Position numbers and translations under genes: made by a program
Notes under the pieces: generated by a model
Seen by the model: only the letters and a program-made list of their open reading frames with translations
Database searches by the model: none
What the model was told of the DNA's origin: nothing
In this document: in pieces, positions 1-9,376 of the stretch
Layout: every line of letters begins with the position of its first letter
Numbering within the stretch: position 1 is the stretch's first letter
Origin: Curtobacterium sp. MCBA15_012
GTDB taxonomy: Bacteria > Actinomycetota > Actinomycetes > Actinomycetales > Microbacteriaceae
DNA: 64,000 nt
Assembly (NCBI RefSeq): GCF_001864935.2
Contig: NZ_CP126267.1
Span: 1,426,001-1,490,000 of the forward strand
Reading direction: 5' to 3'

Positions 1-537
1 GCACACGTCGACTTCCTGTCCCGTGTCCGGAACCCGATCGGCGTGAAGCTCGGCCCCACCACCTCGGTCGCCGACATGCAGGCCCTCGTCGAGAAGCTCG
101 ACCCCGAGCGCGAGCCCGGGCGCCTGACGTTCATCACCCGCATGGGCGCCGGCAAGATCCGCGACGAGCTCCCGAAGCTGCTCGAGGCGATCAAGGGCAT
201 GGAAGCCAACCCGCTCTGGGTCACCGACCCGATGCACGGCAACGGTCTGACCACCCCGACGGGCTACAAGACCCGCCGGTTCGACGACGTCGTGGACGAG
301 GTCCTCGGCTTCTTCGAGGCGCACCGACAGGTGGGCACGTACCCGGGCGGCATGCACGTCGAGCTCACGGGTGACGACGTCACCGAGTGCCTCGGCGGCT
401 CGGAGCAGATCGACGAGGCGACCCTGGCGACGCGCTACGAGTCGCTGTGCGACCCGCGCCTGAACCACATGCAGTCGCTCGAGCTCGCGTTCCTCGTGGC
501 CGAGGAGCTCGGCGCGCACCCGTACGTGCGCGCGTAG
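1..537 (+). CDS. aroG: 3-deoxy-7-phosphoheptulonate synthase, class II (3' part)
   Basis: Condenses phosphoenolpyruvate and erythrose 4-phosphate to DAHP, the first step of the shikimate pathway, in the cytoplasm. The reading frame is open from base 1, so the gene starts upstream of the window and only the last 178 residues are visible, against roughly 450-460 for the class II family. Visible signatures include NPIGVKLGPTT near the start, WVTDPMHGNG around residues 73-82 and GGMHVELTGDDVTECLGG around 117-134, all typical of the plant/actinobacterial class II enzyme. It converges on pknL, the same neighbourhood as mycobacterial aroG (Rv2178c) and pknL (Rv2176). A perfect hairpin follows 15 nt after the stop codon. 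Confidence 0.95.
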   Translation, partial: AHVDFLSRVRNPIGVKLGPTTSVADMQALVEKLDPEREPGRLTFITRMGAGKIRDELPKLLEAIKGMEANPLWVTDPMHGNGLTTPTGYKTRRFDDVVDEVLGFFEAHRQVGTYPGGMHVELTGDDVTECLGGSEQIDEATLATRYESLCDPRLNHMQSLELAFLVAEELGAHPYVRA

Positions 538-552
538 TCCCGACGCGACCCG

Positions 553-604
553 ACGACGGACGGGAGGCGCGGTGCCAGCCGGCACCGCGCCTCCCGTCCG
601 TCGT
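553..604. repeat. Palindromic GGAGGCGCG repeat, perfect 24-bp stem
   Basis: The arms 553-576 and 581-604 are exact reverse complements with a 4-nt loop (AGCC). The core is GACGGACGGGAGGCGCGG. The element lies 16 nt after the aroG stop between converging genes and could end transcription from both sides, although no T-tract follows. It is the first of a family repeated through the window. The rest of the 388-nt gap between aroG and pknL holds two further repeats (706-758 and 798-901) and no gene that I can support. Confidence 0.9.
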
Positions 605-705
605 GTGGTCGCGCCCCACGCGCCGGCCGTCGGCCCGCCTGGTCCGGCTCACCCCGGCCTGCCTGCCCTGGCCCCGCCCGGTCCGACCCACCCCGCCCGC
701 CTGTT

Positions 706-758
706 CGCGAAAGCGACAGATCGCCGCGGACCATCCGCGGCGATCTGTCGTTTCCGCG
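706..758. repeat. Long hairpin with 25-bp imperfect stem and 3-nt loop
   Basis: Arms 706-730 and 734-758 pair over 25 positions with two mismatches near the base. The core is GACAGATCGCCGCGGA and its complement, and the loop is CCA. It is unrelated in sequence to the GGAGGCGCG family. It sits between convergent aroG and pknL and may be a dispersed repeat or a terminator. Confidence 0.8.
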
Positions 759-797
759 GACACGTCGGCGCCGGGAGGACGAGGACTGTCGCCTTCG

Positions 798-901
798 CCG
801 CACGGCGGCGCACCCGCGCCGCACGGCGGCGCACCCGCGCCGCACGGCGGCGCACCCGCGCCGCACGGCGGCGCACCCCGCGCCACACGGCGGCGCCCGA
901 C
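798..901. repeat. 21-bp tandem repeat, about five copies
   Basis: The unit CCGCACGGCGGCGCACCCGCG is repeated exactly at 798, 819 and 840. It continues with a 22-nt variant at 861 and a degenerate copy from 883. Each unit holds a short CCGC/GCGG palindrome. The array ends 25 nt before the pknL stop codon, so it lies in the 3' flank of that gene. No open reading frame with family support covers it. Confidence 0.85.
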
Positions 902-925
902 GCCGCGCCCCGCGCGAGCCGGTGG

Positions 926-2950
<2,025 letters not shown>

Positions 2951-2957
2951 CGGCGGC

Positions 2958-2963
2958 ATTCTA
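2958..2963 (-). promoter_or_regulatory. -10 box (TAGAAT) of pknL
   Basis: On the minus strand TAGAAT is followed by 7 nt and then ATG 2950. Transcription would therefore begin at or next to the start codon, and no Shine-Dalgarno sequence is present. I see no convincing -35 element. Confidence 0.55.
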
Positions 2964-3079
2964 CGAAGCCGTCCTGGTCGGGCCCGCGCTGACGCACCGG
3001 TCGTTACCCGATCTCGATCTCGAGGATGAGTCGGGTCGGCCGACCGACCGGCTGCGCGTGTCCGCTACGGACGTCGGGG

Positions 3080-4381
3080 TCAGAGCGTGGCCAGGAGCGA
3101 CTTCGCGGTCTGCTCCCACTTCGCGTACTCGCCCGGGTACGCGGAGACCTGCACGGCCTGCGCCGCGTCGGTCAGGGCCATGCCCGACCAGTTCGGGATC
3201 GCGAGCAGGCCGCGGGTCTTGCCCGGGTTGCCCTTGAAGAAGAGGCGCGTGGCCGAAGCCGGGTCCTGCAGCGTGGCCTTGTCGCCCCAGCCCTGGCTCG
3301 GACGCTGTTGGAACAGGCCGACCGAGTCACGGTCGCCGTTCGGCAGGTTGCGCAGGCTCGACTCCTGGAGTGCGGCGGCGAGGGCGATGACGATCCCGCG
3401 CTCCGGCACCCCCATCGACCGACCGACCGAGGCGATCGTGGCCGCGTTCGCGCGCTGCTCGGCGGAGAGCGCGACCCCGTTGACGCTGGACTGGACGGGG
3501 CCGGCGACGGCGACGGTCGTCGGCGCGGACGCCGTCACGGTGGACGCCGGGAGTACGAGGGTCTTGCCCGCGTAGATCGTGCTCGTGTAGGTCAGGCCGT
3601 TCGCCGACAGGAGCGCCTTCACCGACACCCCGTTCGCCGTGGCGATCGCGGCGATGGTGTCGCCGGTCCGGATCTGGACGCTGCCGGCCCGCGCCGGAGC
3701 GCTCGCGGCGGCCGGTGCTGCGGTCGCCGCCGGAGCCGGGGCGGCCGAGACCGGCGCCGGGGCGGACGCGCCCGGGACGGTCAGGGTCTGGCCGGGGTAG
3801 ATCGTGGAGCGCTGCGACAGGTTGTTCGCGCTGAGCAGCGCCGAGGTGGAGACCCCCACGCGCGCGGCGATCGCGGACACCGTGTCGCCCTGCTTGACGT
3901 GGTAGCTGCCCGTGGCGCTCGCGGTCGCGGTGGACGCCGGGCGAGCCGGCGCTGCTGCCGAGGCCGCGGGCTGCGACGCCAGGTGCAGGGTCTGGCCCGG
4001 GTGGATGATCGTGTTCCAGCCGAGGCCGTTGCGCACGAGGACGTCCTGCGCGGACAGCCCGAAGCGGGACGCGATGCCGGAGATCGTGTCGCCCTGGCGG
4101 ACCGTGTACGTGGTCGGCGCCGCCGACACCGACGCGACCGTGGTGACGGTGGCCTGGCCGGGGCGGGCGACCGCGGTGCCGAAGACCGGGCGGTCCCCGA
4201 CGTTGCGGTCCTGGTCGACCTGCCGCTTCTTCGCGGAGTCGTCGTCGTGCCGGGGCTCGGCGTGGGCGATCGGACCGGTGAGGCCGGCCGTCACCGCGAT
4301 CGTGCCCGCGAGGACGATGGGCATGGTGGCGAACCGGGCGGATCGTGCGCGCCGGGCGACTTCGTCTGCAGCGTTGTCCAC
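3080..4381 (-). CDS. Secreted LysM-repeat protein with lysozyme-like C-terminal domain
   Basis: Predicted exported wall-binding protein of 433 residues. A basic N-terminus and hydrophobic stretch (about 19-42, ending GPIAHAEP) form a signal peptide. Three LysM modules follow, each with the pattern GDTxxxIA...N.L....I..G.TL, separated by Ala/Pro-rich linkers; LysM binds peptidoglycan glycans. The C-terminal region contains ALQESSLRNL and GDRDSVGLFQQRPSQGWG, typical of a lysozyme/transglycosylase-like fold of actinobacterial wall enzymes, so muralytic activity is likely but inferred. GTG 4381 is chosen because CAGGAG lies 7 nt upstream; an upstream in-frame ATG (4426) lacks such a site. It is downstream of no other gene and is transcribed divergently from the Rv2175c-like gene. 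Confidence 0.85.
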   Translation of the reverse strand: MDNAADEVARRARSARFATMPIVLAGTIAVTAGLTGPIAHAEPRHDDDSAKKRQVDQDRNVGDRPVFGTAVARPGQATVTTVASVSAAPTTYTVRQGDTISGIASRFGLSAQDVLVRNGLGWNTIIHPGQTLHLASQPAASAAAPARPASTATASATGSYHVKQGDTVSAIAARVGVSTSALLSANNLSQRSTIYPGQTLTVPGASAPAPVSAAPAPAATAAPAAASAPARAGSVQIRTGDTIAAIATANGVSVKALLSANGLTYTSTIYAGKTLVLPASTVTASAPTTVAVAGPVQSSVNGVALSAEQRANAATIASVGRSMGVPERGIVIALAAALQESSLRNLPNGDRDSVGLFQQRPSQGWGDKATLQDPASATRLFFKGNPGKTRGLLAIPNWSGMALTDAAQAVQVSAYPGEYAKWEQTAKSLLATL

Positions 4382-4552
4382 GGGTTTCTCCTGTCTGGGG
4401 TGAGCCGTCCTCGCGCGTGCGAGCACTCACAGGTGACTCCACGCTGGCATGGCGTGATTCCCAAGTCAACCAGAGAGTCGAGTGGGGTGCATGTGACTCG
4501 TGTGACGAACGAGACCGACGGCACCGGGCGTCTCCTCTGGCACGATGGGTCC
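4382..4552. promoter_or_regulatory. Divergent promoter region of the LysM and Rv2175c-like genes
   Basis: On the minus strand a TTGACT hexamer (4464-4469) is a candidate -35 for the LysM gene, but a good -10 is not obvious. GTGAC occurs at 4433-4437, 4493-4497 and 4502-4506; the last two form a 9-nt-period direct repeat resembling the spaced GTGAC/GTAAC repeats bound by wall-stress regulators such as MtrA. That assignment is weak. No riboswitch consensus was recognised here. Confidence 0.35.
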
Positions 4553-4909
4553 GTGAGTGCTGCACCGATCGACGACACGACCCTCTCCGAGCGCTGGCTG
4601 ACGGTCCCCGACCTGGTGGACATGCTGAGCACCAGCCCGGGGCGCATCCACCGCCTGTTCGAGCAGAAGACCCTGCTCGCCGCCCGGGTCGGTGGTGTCC
4701 TCCGGGTCCCGAGCGAGTTCCTGGACGGCCGCGAGCCCCTGCCCGAGCTGCGCGGGACGCTCGTCGTCCTCGGCGACAACGGCTTCACCGACGACGAGGC
4801 CGTGCGCTGGATGCTGTCCGAGGAGCCCGCCCTGGGGACCTCGCCGATCGCGGCGCTGCGCGCCGGCCGCAAGGCCGAGGTGCGCCGCGTCGCCCAGTCG
4901 CTGCTCTGA
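4553..4909 (+). CDS. Rv2175c-like DNA-binding protein
   Basis: Small cytoplasmic protein of 118 residues. The N-terminal half (about 12-62: LSERWLTVPDLVDMLSTSPG through GGVLRVPSEFLDG) resembles a winged-helix HTH excisionase-type fold, and the C-terminal half (LRGTLVVLGDNGFTDDEAVR, then SPIAALRAGRKAEVRRVAQ) matches the family of M. tuberculosis Rv2175c. In mycobacteria that protein is phosphorylated by PknL and loses DNA binding. The pknL homologue lies 1.6 kb away, so the same pairing is likely here. GTG 4553 gives the family's usual length. No clear Shine-Dalgarno sequence precedes it; a CACGAT hexamer 6 nt upstream could be a weak -10. Confidence 0.85.
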   Translation: MSAAPIDDTTLSERWLTVPDLVDMLSTSPGRIHRLFEQKTLLAARVGGVLRVPSEFLDGREPLPELRGTLVVLGDNGFTDDEAVRWMLSEEPALGTSPIAALRAGRKAEVRRVAQSLL

Positions 4910-4941
4910 CGGGCAGTCGCTGCCCTGACGGACCGACCGAA

Positions 4942-4989
4942 GACGGACGGGAGGCGCGTGGCGATCGCGCCACGCGCCTCCCGTCCGTC
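4942..4989. repeat. Palindromic GGAGGCGCG repeat, perfect 22-bp stem
   Basis: Arms 4942-4963 and 4968-4989 are exact complements with the 4-nt loop ATCG. The element lies 33 nt after the Rv2175c-like stop and 32 nt before the end of the converging polyprenyl synthase gene. It is well placed to act as a bidirectional terminator, though it lacks a T-tract. Confidence 0.9.
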
Positions 4990-5021
4990 GGTGGGTCGCG
5001 TCCCGGGCCGCGCGTGCGTCG

Positions 5022-6140
5022 CTAGGCGACCCGGCGGCTGACCGTGTCGGCCAGCGCGAGGAGCTGGTCGCGCGCGGACGGCGTGAGCGGGGTCGCCTCG
5101 AGCGCGGTCTTCGCGCGGTGCACGTGCCGCTCGATCGAACGCTCGACCGCGGCGACCGCGCCGGACTCGGTGAGCGTCGCGCGGAGCATCTGCACCTGCG
5201 CCTCGTCGAGCTCCGGGTCGCCGAGGAGCTCGTCGAGGAGCTGCCGCGGGCCGGGGGACAGCGCCTTGCGGGCCGAGGCGATGAGGACGGTGCGCTTGCC
5301 CTCGCGGAGGTCGTCGCCCGCGGGCTTGCCGGTCACCTCGGGGTCACCGAAGACGCCGAGCAGGTCGTCCCGCAGCTGGTACGCGACGCCGAGGGGGAGG
5401 CCGAACGAGCGGAGGCCCTCGAGTTGGGCCTCGGACGCACCGGCGACCAGGGCGCCGATCACGAGCGGGGCCTCGATCGAGTACTTCGCCGACTTGAAGA
5501 CGATGACGCGTTGGGCACGGACGAGGTGCTCGGACTCGTCGATCGACGGCCAGGCGGTCTCCTCGTGGACGTCGAGGTACTGACCGGCCGTGACGTCGAG
5601 CCGCATCGCGTGGAACTCCCGCCGCACGATCCGGGCACGGGCGGGGTCGAGCAGGGCCAGGCCCTCGTCGAAGACCGCGTCGCTCAGGGAGAGCAGCAGG
5701 TCGCCGAGCAGGAGCGCGGAGTTCGTGCCGTAGAGGGAGCGGTCACCGGCCCAGCCGGACTCGGCGTGCAGTGACTCGAACCGGCGGTGCGCCGCGGGGC
5801 GCCCGCGACGGGTGTCGGAGCGGTCCATGATGTCGTCGTGCACGAGGGCTGCGGCGTGGAAGACCTCGAGCGCGGCGGCGACGGTGACGATCGCCTCGGC
5901 GGTGGTCTGCCGGGACCCCTCGGCCAGGGGGTCGAAGGAGCCCGACCGGCCCGCCACCGACTGCCATCCCCAGTAGCAGAACAGCGCCCGGAAGCGCTTG
6001 CCGCCGGACAGCAGGTCCCGCGCGTACCGGTCGAACGGCGCGAGGTCCGGGCTGATCGCGAGGAGCCGCTCACGCTGCTCGTCGAGGGCCCGTTCCACCC
6101 GTGCCGAAACGAGGTCCACTAATCGCGTACTCTCAGCCAC
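5022..6140 (-). CDS. Polyprenyl diphosphate synthase (trans-isoprenyl, IdsA-like)
   Basis: Elongates allylic diphosphates with isopentenyl diphosphate to geranylgeranyl or longer prenyl diphosphates for carotenoids, quinones or membrane isoprenoids. It has 372 residues, usual for the family. The first aspartate-rich motif is LVHDDIMDRSDTRRGRP (DDIMD) and the second is YQLRDDLLGVFGD (DDLLG); GGKRFRALF near residue 46 binds IPP. Product chain length cannot be read safely from sequence. The position next to the Rv2175c-like gene matches mycobacterial idsA2 (Rv2173). The start is GTG 6140: a TAGGGT hexamer ends 7 nt upstream, so the mRNA is probably leaderless. It is divergent from the DUF3040 gene. 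Confidence 0.92.
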   Translation of the reverse strand: MAESTRLVDLVSARVERALDEQRERLLAISPDLAPFDRYARDLLSGGKRFRALFCYWGWQSVAGRSGSFDPLAEGSRQTTAEAIVTVAAALEVFHAAALVHDDIMDRSDTRRGRPAAHRRFESLHAESGWAGDRSLYGTNSALLLGDLLLSLSDAVFDEGLALLDPARARIVRREFHAMRLDVTAGQYLDVHEETAWPSIDESEHLVRAQRVIVFKSAKYSIEAPLVIGALVAGASEAQLEGLRSFGLPLGVAYQLRDDLLGVFGDPEVTGKPAGDDLREGKRTVLIASARKALSPGPRQLLDELLGDPELDEAQVQMLRATLTESGAVAAVERSIERHVHRAKTALEATPLTPSARDQLLALADTVSRRVA

Positions 6141-6147
6141 GGTCCCT

Positions 6148-6153
6148 ACCCTA
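6148..6153 (-). promoter_or_regulatory. -10 box (TAGGGT) of the polyprenyl synthase gene
   Basis: On the minus strand TAGGGT is followed by AGGGACC and then the GTG start at 6140. The 7-nt spacing places the transcription start at the start codon, as in pknL and the M20 gene. Confidence 0.5.
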
Positions 6154-6332
6154 GTGGAGCGGCTGAGACGTAGACTCGGTCCACTTCCGGCGGTGGTGCC
6201 GACCTGACTCCACCGACCCGCACGAACGGGCCGTGACCTCGGTCGAGCCGGAGCAACCAGTGCCCGTCACGACCGGTGCGAGCACGACCAGCGGTCACCA
6301 GGACAGCATCCCCAGGAACAGAGGGAAACAAG

Positions 6333-6734
6333 ATGCCACTCTCGGAGCAAGAGCAGCGCCTCCTCGAGGAGATGGAGCGCAGCCTCTACCAGAACGACTC
6401 CGACTTCGTGGCGCGCGTCACGCGTCGCCAGGGCCGTCCGAGCTACACGACGATCACCATCGGGGTGCTCGGTGCCCTCGTCGGGATCGCCGTCCTCGTC
6501 CTCGCGCTCGTCCTCAAGCAGCCGTTGCTCGGTCTGCCCGGCTTCGTCGTGATGCTCGCCGGCGTGCTCTACGCGCTGCGTCCGGGCATGCGCATGCCGA
6601 AGGCCGGGGCCGGTGCGCCGCGCGCCGGGTCCTCCGCGCCGGGTCGCCCCGCGCGTCCCGCATCGTCGGGCGGGTCCTTCATGGACCGGCTCAACGAGCG
6701 CTGGGACAAGCGCAACGATCCCGGGCAGCAGTAG
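6333..6734 (+). CDS. DUF3040 small membrane protein
   Basis: Actinobacteria-specific membrane protein of 133 residues, of unknown function. The N-terminus MPLSEQEQRLLEEMERSLYQ is the hallmark of DUF3040. Two hydrophobic segments follow (about 50-69 and 73-88), then a hydrophilic Ala/Pro/Arg-rich tail ending SFMDRLNERWDKRND. ATG 6333 is preceded by GAGGG at 8-12 nt and matches the family start. A related gene (Rv2169c) occupies the same area between idsA2 and mraZ in mycobacteria, suggesting a wall or division link. It is followed by a strong terminator. Confidence 0.88.
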   Translation: MPLSEQEQRLLEEMERSLYQNDSDFVARVTRRQGRPSYTTITIGVLGALVGIAVLVLALVLKQPLLGLPGFVVMLAGVLYALRPGMRMPKAGAGAPRAGSSAPGRPARPASSGGSFMDRLNERWDKRNDPGQQ

Positions 6735-6754
6735 CCGCTCCTCCACACGCCTCC

Positions 6755-6784
6755 ACGGGGCCGGTCCTTCGGGACCGGCCCCGT
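6755..6784 (+). terminator. Strong hairpin terminator with UUCG loop
   Basis: A perfect 13-bp G+C-rich stem (ACGGGGCCGGTCC and its complement) closes a TTCG tetraloop 20 nt after the DUF3040 stop and is followed by the T-containing GTTCGTCGTTCC. Confidence 0.85.
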
Positions 6785-6808
6785 TCGTCGTTCCCGGGGG
6801 TGGGGTGA

Positions 6809-6852
6809 CGGACGGGAGGCGCGGGGCGGGGCCGACCCGCGCCTCCCGTCCG
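6809..6852. repeat. Palindromic GGAGGCGCG repeat, 17-bp stem
   Basis: Arms 6809-6825 and 6836-6852 are exact complements around a 10-nt loop. It is placed after the DUF3040 terminator and upstream of the mraZ promoter. The remaining non-coding DNA to 7093 contains the MraZ-type operator and nothing else recognisable. Confidence 0.88.
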
Positions 6853-7040
6853 GCGCGCCCTCCGACCGCCACCGACCTGTGGAAGTCCTCCACTTCCCTC
6901 CACGCGCGCCACCGCGCGCCCGATCGCCGTGTCTGCGCGGATCGGTGCCGCTCGTCCCCACCGCCGGGGCGCTCCAGGGGCCCCCAGAACGGGGGATCCG
7001 GGCAGATCGGGGAGCCCTGACCGTTCCGCGGGGAGCGAAG

Positions 7041-7075
7041 TGGAGTAAAGTGGGGAACACGACGGTCCGGTGGAG
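7041..7075 (+). promoter_or_regulatory. Candidate MraZ-box operator and -10 of the dcw operon
   Basis: TGGAG (7041), TGGGG (7051) and TGGAG (7071) lie on one face of the helix, at 10- and 20-bp steps. MraZ of other bacteria binds TGGGN direct repeats with about 10-bp periodicity upstream of its own gene. A TAAAGT hexamer (7046-7051), a plausible -10, is embedded in the boxes, so bound MraZ would block RNA polymerase. Confidence 0.55.
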
Positions 7076-7093
7076 CGGAGGGGAGGCCCCGAC

Positions 7094-7525
7094 GTGTTGC
7101 TCGGTACCCATGCCCCGAAGCTCGACGAGAAGGGTCGCGTGATCCTCCCCGCCAAGTTCCGGGACGAACTGTCCGGCGGGCTCGTGATGACCCGTGGACA
7201 GGAGCGTTGCGTCGTCGTCTACAGCGCGGACACGTTCGAGCAGCTGCACGAACGGATCCGCACCGCACCGATGACGTCGAAGCGCACCCGGGACTACATG
7301 CGCCTGTTCCTCTCCGGAGCGAGCGCGGAGACCCCGGACAAGCAGAACCGCGTCACGATCCCGCAGAACCTCCGCGAGTACGCGGGGCTCGAGCGGGACC
7401 TCACGGTCATCGGCAGCGGTGACCGTGCCGAGATCTGGTCGACCCCCGCGTGGGAGGCCTACTACGCAGAGGTCGAAGAGGGCTTCGCCGACAACGACGA
7501 GGAGGTGATCCCGGGGATCTTCTGA
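7094..7525 (+). CDS. mraZ: Transcriptional regulator MraZ
   Basis: DNA-binding autoregulator of the division/cell-wall operon, 143 residues, the usual family length. Two SpoVT/AbrB-like halves are visible: [20 protein letters not shown] at the N-terminus and a second motif around 77-100 ([20 protein letters not shown]). MraZ rings bind repeated TGGGN boxes upstream of their own operon; matching boxes lie about 20-50 nt before this start. GTG 7094 is chosen over the upstream ATG 7070 because AGGGGAGG precedes it and the protein then begins at the conserved LGTH. It heads the dcw cluster. Confidence 0.95.
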   Translation: MLLGTHAPKLDEKGRVILPAKFRDELSGGLVMTRGQERCVVVYSADTFEQLHERIRTAPMTSKRTRDYMRLFLSGASAETPDKQNRVTIPQNLREYAGLERDLTVIGSGDRAEIWSTPAWEAYYAEVEEGFADNDEEVIPGIF

Positions 7526-7555
7526 TCCGTGGATCGGGACTCCCAGCCGTGGTGC

Positions 7556-7581
7556 CCTGACACACCTTCCCCGGTGTCAGG
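7556..7581 (+). other. Hairpin between mraZ and rsmH
   Basis: CCTGACAC (7556-7563) and GTGTCAGG (7574-7581) form an 8-bp stem with a 10-nt loop in the 107-nt spacer. It could be an attenuator or an mRNA-processing site. Confidence 0.45.
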
Positions 7582-7632
7582 TCGCATGGATGGGGATCCG
7601 GGTGCGTGGCCCAGGAGGCCGAGGGGCTGCAC

Positions 7633-8589
7633 ATGGCCGAAGACCAGCCGAAGTTCCCGCACACGCCGGTGATGCTGCAGCGCATCGTCGACCTGTTCAC
7701 ACCGACCCTCGAGGGGCCGGGCAAGGTCGTCGTCGACGCCACGCTCGGCATGGGCGGACACTCCGAGGCGCTCCTCGAGCGCTTCCCGGAGCTGACCCTG
7801 ATCGGGCTCGACCGCGACACCGACGCCCTCGGCATCGCGGGGGAGCGGCTCGCCCGCTTCGGCGACCGCGTGCGCCTCGTGCACACGGTCTACGACGGCA
7901 TCGTCGACGCGGTCGAGGGCGAGGGGTTCCGCGAGGTCGACGGCGTGCTGTTCGACCTCGGCGTCTCGTCGCTCCAGCTCGACCGGGCGGAGCGCGGCTT
8001 CGCCTACAGCCAGGACGCACCGCTCGACATGCGCATGGACCGGACCGAGGGGCAGACCGCCGCCGACGTCCTGGCGACCTACGACGAGGGCGAGCTGCGC
8101 CGCATCTTCCAGCGCTACGGCGAGGAGAAGCTCGCCGGGCGGTACGCCAAGGCGATCGTCGCCCGTCGAGCCGAGCGGCCGTTCGAGATGTCCGGTGACC
8201 TCGTCCAGGTCCTGCACGACGCCACCCCGGTGGCCGTGCAGCGCCAGGGACACCCGGCCAAGCGCGTCTTCCAGGCGCTCCGCATCGAGGTGAACGCCGA
8301 ACTGGCCGTGCTCGAGCGGGCGATCCCGGCGGCGCTCGACACGATCGCGGTCGGTGGTCGGATCGTCGTCGAGTCGTACCAGTCGCTCGAGGACCGCCTG
8401 GTGAAGCGAGCGCTCGTCGCCCGCACCACCTCGAGCGCGCCGGCCGACCTGCCGGTCGAGCTCCCCGAGCACGCCCCCACCTTCTCCCTGGTCGTCAAGG
8501 GCGCGGAACTGGCCGACGAGGCCGAACGCGCCGCCAACCCCCGTGCCATCCCCGTGCGCCTGCGTGCGGCCGAGCGGATCCGGAAGTGA
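7633..8589 (+). CDS. rsmH: 16S rRNA (cytosine(1402)-N(4))-methyltransferase
   Basis: SAM-dependent methyltransferase that modifies C1402 of 16S rRNA in the ribosomal P site, 318 residues. The N-terminal FPHTPVML and the SAM motif [20 protein letters not shown] are diagnostic, as are [11 protein letters not shown] and APLDMRMD. The C-terminal half carries [18 protein letters not shown] and [16 protein letters not shown] 7633 is preferred to the GTG 27 nt upstream because GAGGGG lies 7 nt before it. It is the second gene of the dcw operon and stops 1 nt before the ftsL-like gene. Confidence 0.96.
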   Translation: MAEDQPKFPHTPVMLQRIVDLFTPTLEGPGKVVVDATLGMGGHSEALLERFPELTLIGLDRDTDALGIAGERLARFGDRVRLVHTVYDGIVDAVEGEGFREVDGVLFDLGVSSLQLDRAERGFAYSQDAPLDMRMDRTEGQTAADVLATYDEGELRRIFQRYGEEKLAGRYAKAIVARRAERPFEMSGDLVQVLHDATPVAVQRQGHPAKRVFQALRIEVNAELAVLERAIPAALDTIAVGGRIVVESYQSLEDRLVKRALVARTTSSAPADLPVELPEHAPTFSLVVKGAELADEAERAANPRAIPVRLRAAERIRK

Positions 8590-8590
8590 C

Positions 8591-9304
8591 ATGAGCACGA
8601 ACCTCGCACTCGTCGACCCTGTCGTCGCCCCGTCGCGTGCCCCGCGCCCGTCCCGCCACGACCGGCCGGAACTGGTCGAGGTCGCGCCCACGAAGGCCCA
8701 GCGCCGGGCACGGCCGCGCATCGCGTACGCCGTGGTCGCGGTGGCGTCGCTCGGCATCCTGCTGCTCGCGCAGCTCGGCATCAGCATGGTGCTCAGCCAG
8801 GGCGCCTACACGCTGTCCTCGCTCGGCGCCGAGCAGACGAAGCTCTCGCGGACGCAGCAGTCGCTGTCCGAGGACCTCCGGGTGCTCGACTCGCCGCAGA
8901 ACCTCGCCCGCAACGCGCAGGCCCTCGGGATGATCGCGAACTCCACGCCGGTGTACCTCGACCCGAAGACCGGGCAGGTCTACGGCACGCCGACCCCGGC
9001 CGCCCCCGACGAGGCGACCGCGAGCACGGCGAACCAGGTGCCGAACGCACTGCTCGACCCGGTGCCGCTCGCCGCGGGCAAGGGCGACACCGCCACGAGC
9101 AAGGAGAACGGCGACGCCGCACCGGCGCCGACCGACGCCGCGACGACGGGCACCACGGGCTCCGCCGCCGGGACCGCCTCCGGCGCCGGCGCCTCGAGCG
9201 GTGCCGCTGGGAAGACCGCAGGCGCCAGCGCGTCGGGCGGGGCATCGTCCGCGCCCGACGTAGAGTCCGACCCGAACCAGCTCCAGGCGCCCTCGACGCG
9301 GTGA
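8591..9304 (+). CDS. FtsL-like cell-division protein
   Basis: Single-pass membrane protein of 237 residues between rsmH and ftsI, where ftsL is found. It has a basic cytoplasmic N-terminus (KAQRRARPR), one membrane helix (about 47-68) and an extracellular heptad-like segment (SLGAEQTKLSRTQQSLSEDL) followed by LGMIANSTPVYLD. The septal FtsL/FtsB/FtsQ complex is its expected partner. The last 100 residues are Ala/Thr/Gly/Ser-rich and probably disordered, longer than in most FtsL proteins. Assignment rests on topology and position because FtsL sequences are poorly conserved. Confidence 0.8.
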   Translation: MSTNLALVDPVVAPSRAPRPSRHDRPELVEVAPTKAQRRARPRIAYAVVAVASLGILLLAQLGISMVLSQGAYTLSSLGAEQTKLSRTQQSLSEDLRVLDSPQNLARNAQALGMIANSTPVYLDPKTGQVYGTPTPAAPDEATASTANQVPNALLDPVPLAAGKGDTATSKENGDAAPAPTDAATTGTTGSAAGTASGAGASSGAAGKTAGASASGGASSAPDVESDPNQLQAPSTR

Positions 9305-9376
9305 CCTGCGGCCCGGGACGCGCCGTGACGTGGACCCCGGGCACCCTGACGCACCACACGGGAAGGACCGCACCGC

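Noticed and set aside
4382-4552. A c-di-AMP (ydaO-type) riboswitch upstream of the LysM gene
   Set aside because: Such riboswitches precede some actinobacterial wall-hydrolase genes, but the 171-nt region shows none of their conserved segments that I could recognise.
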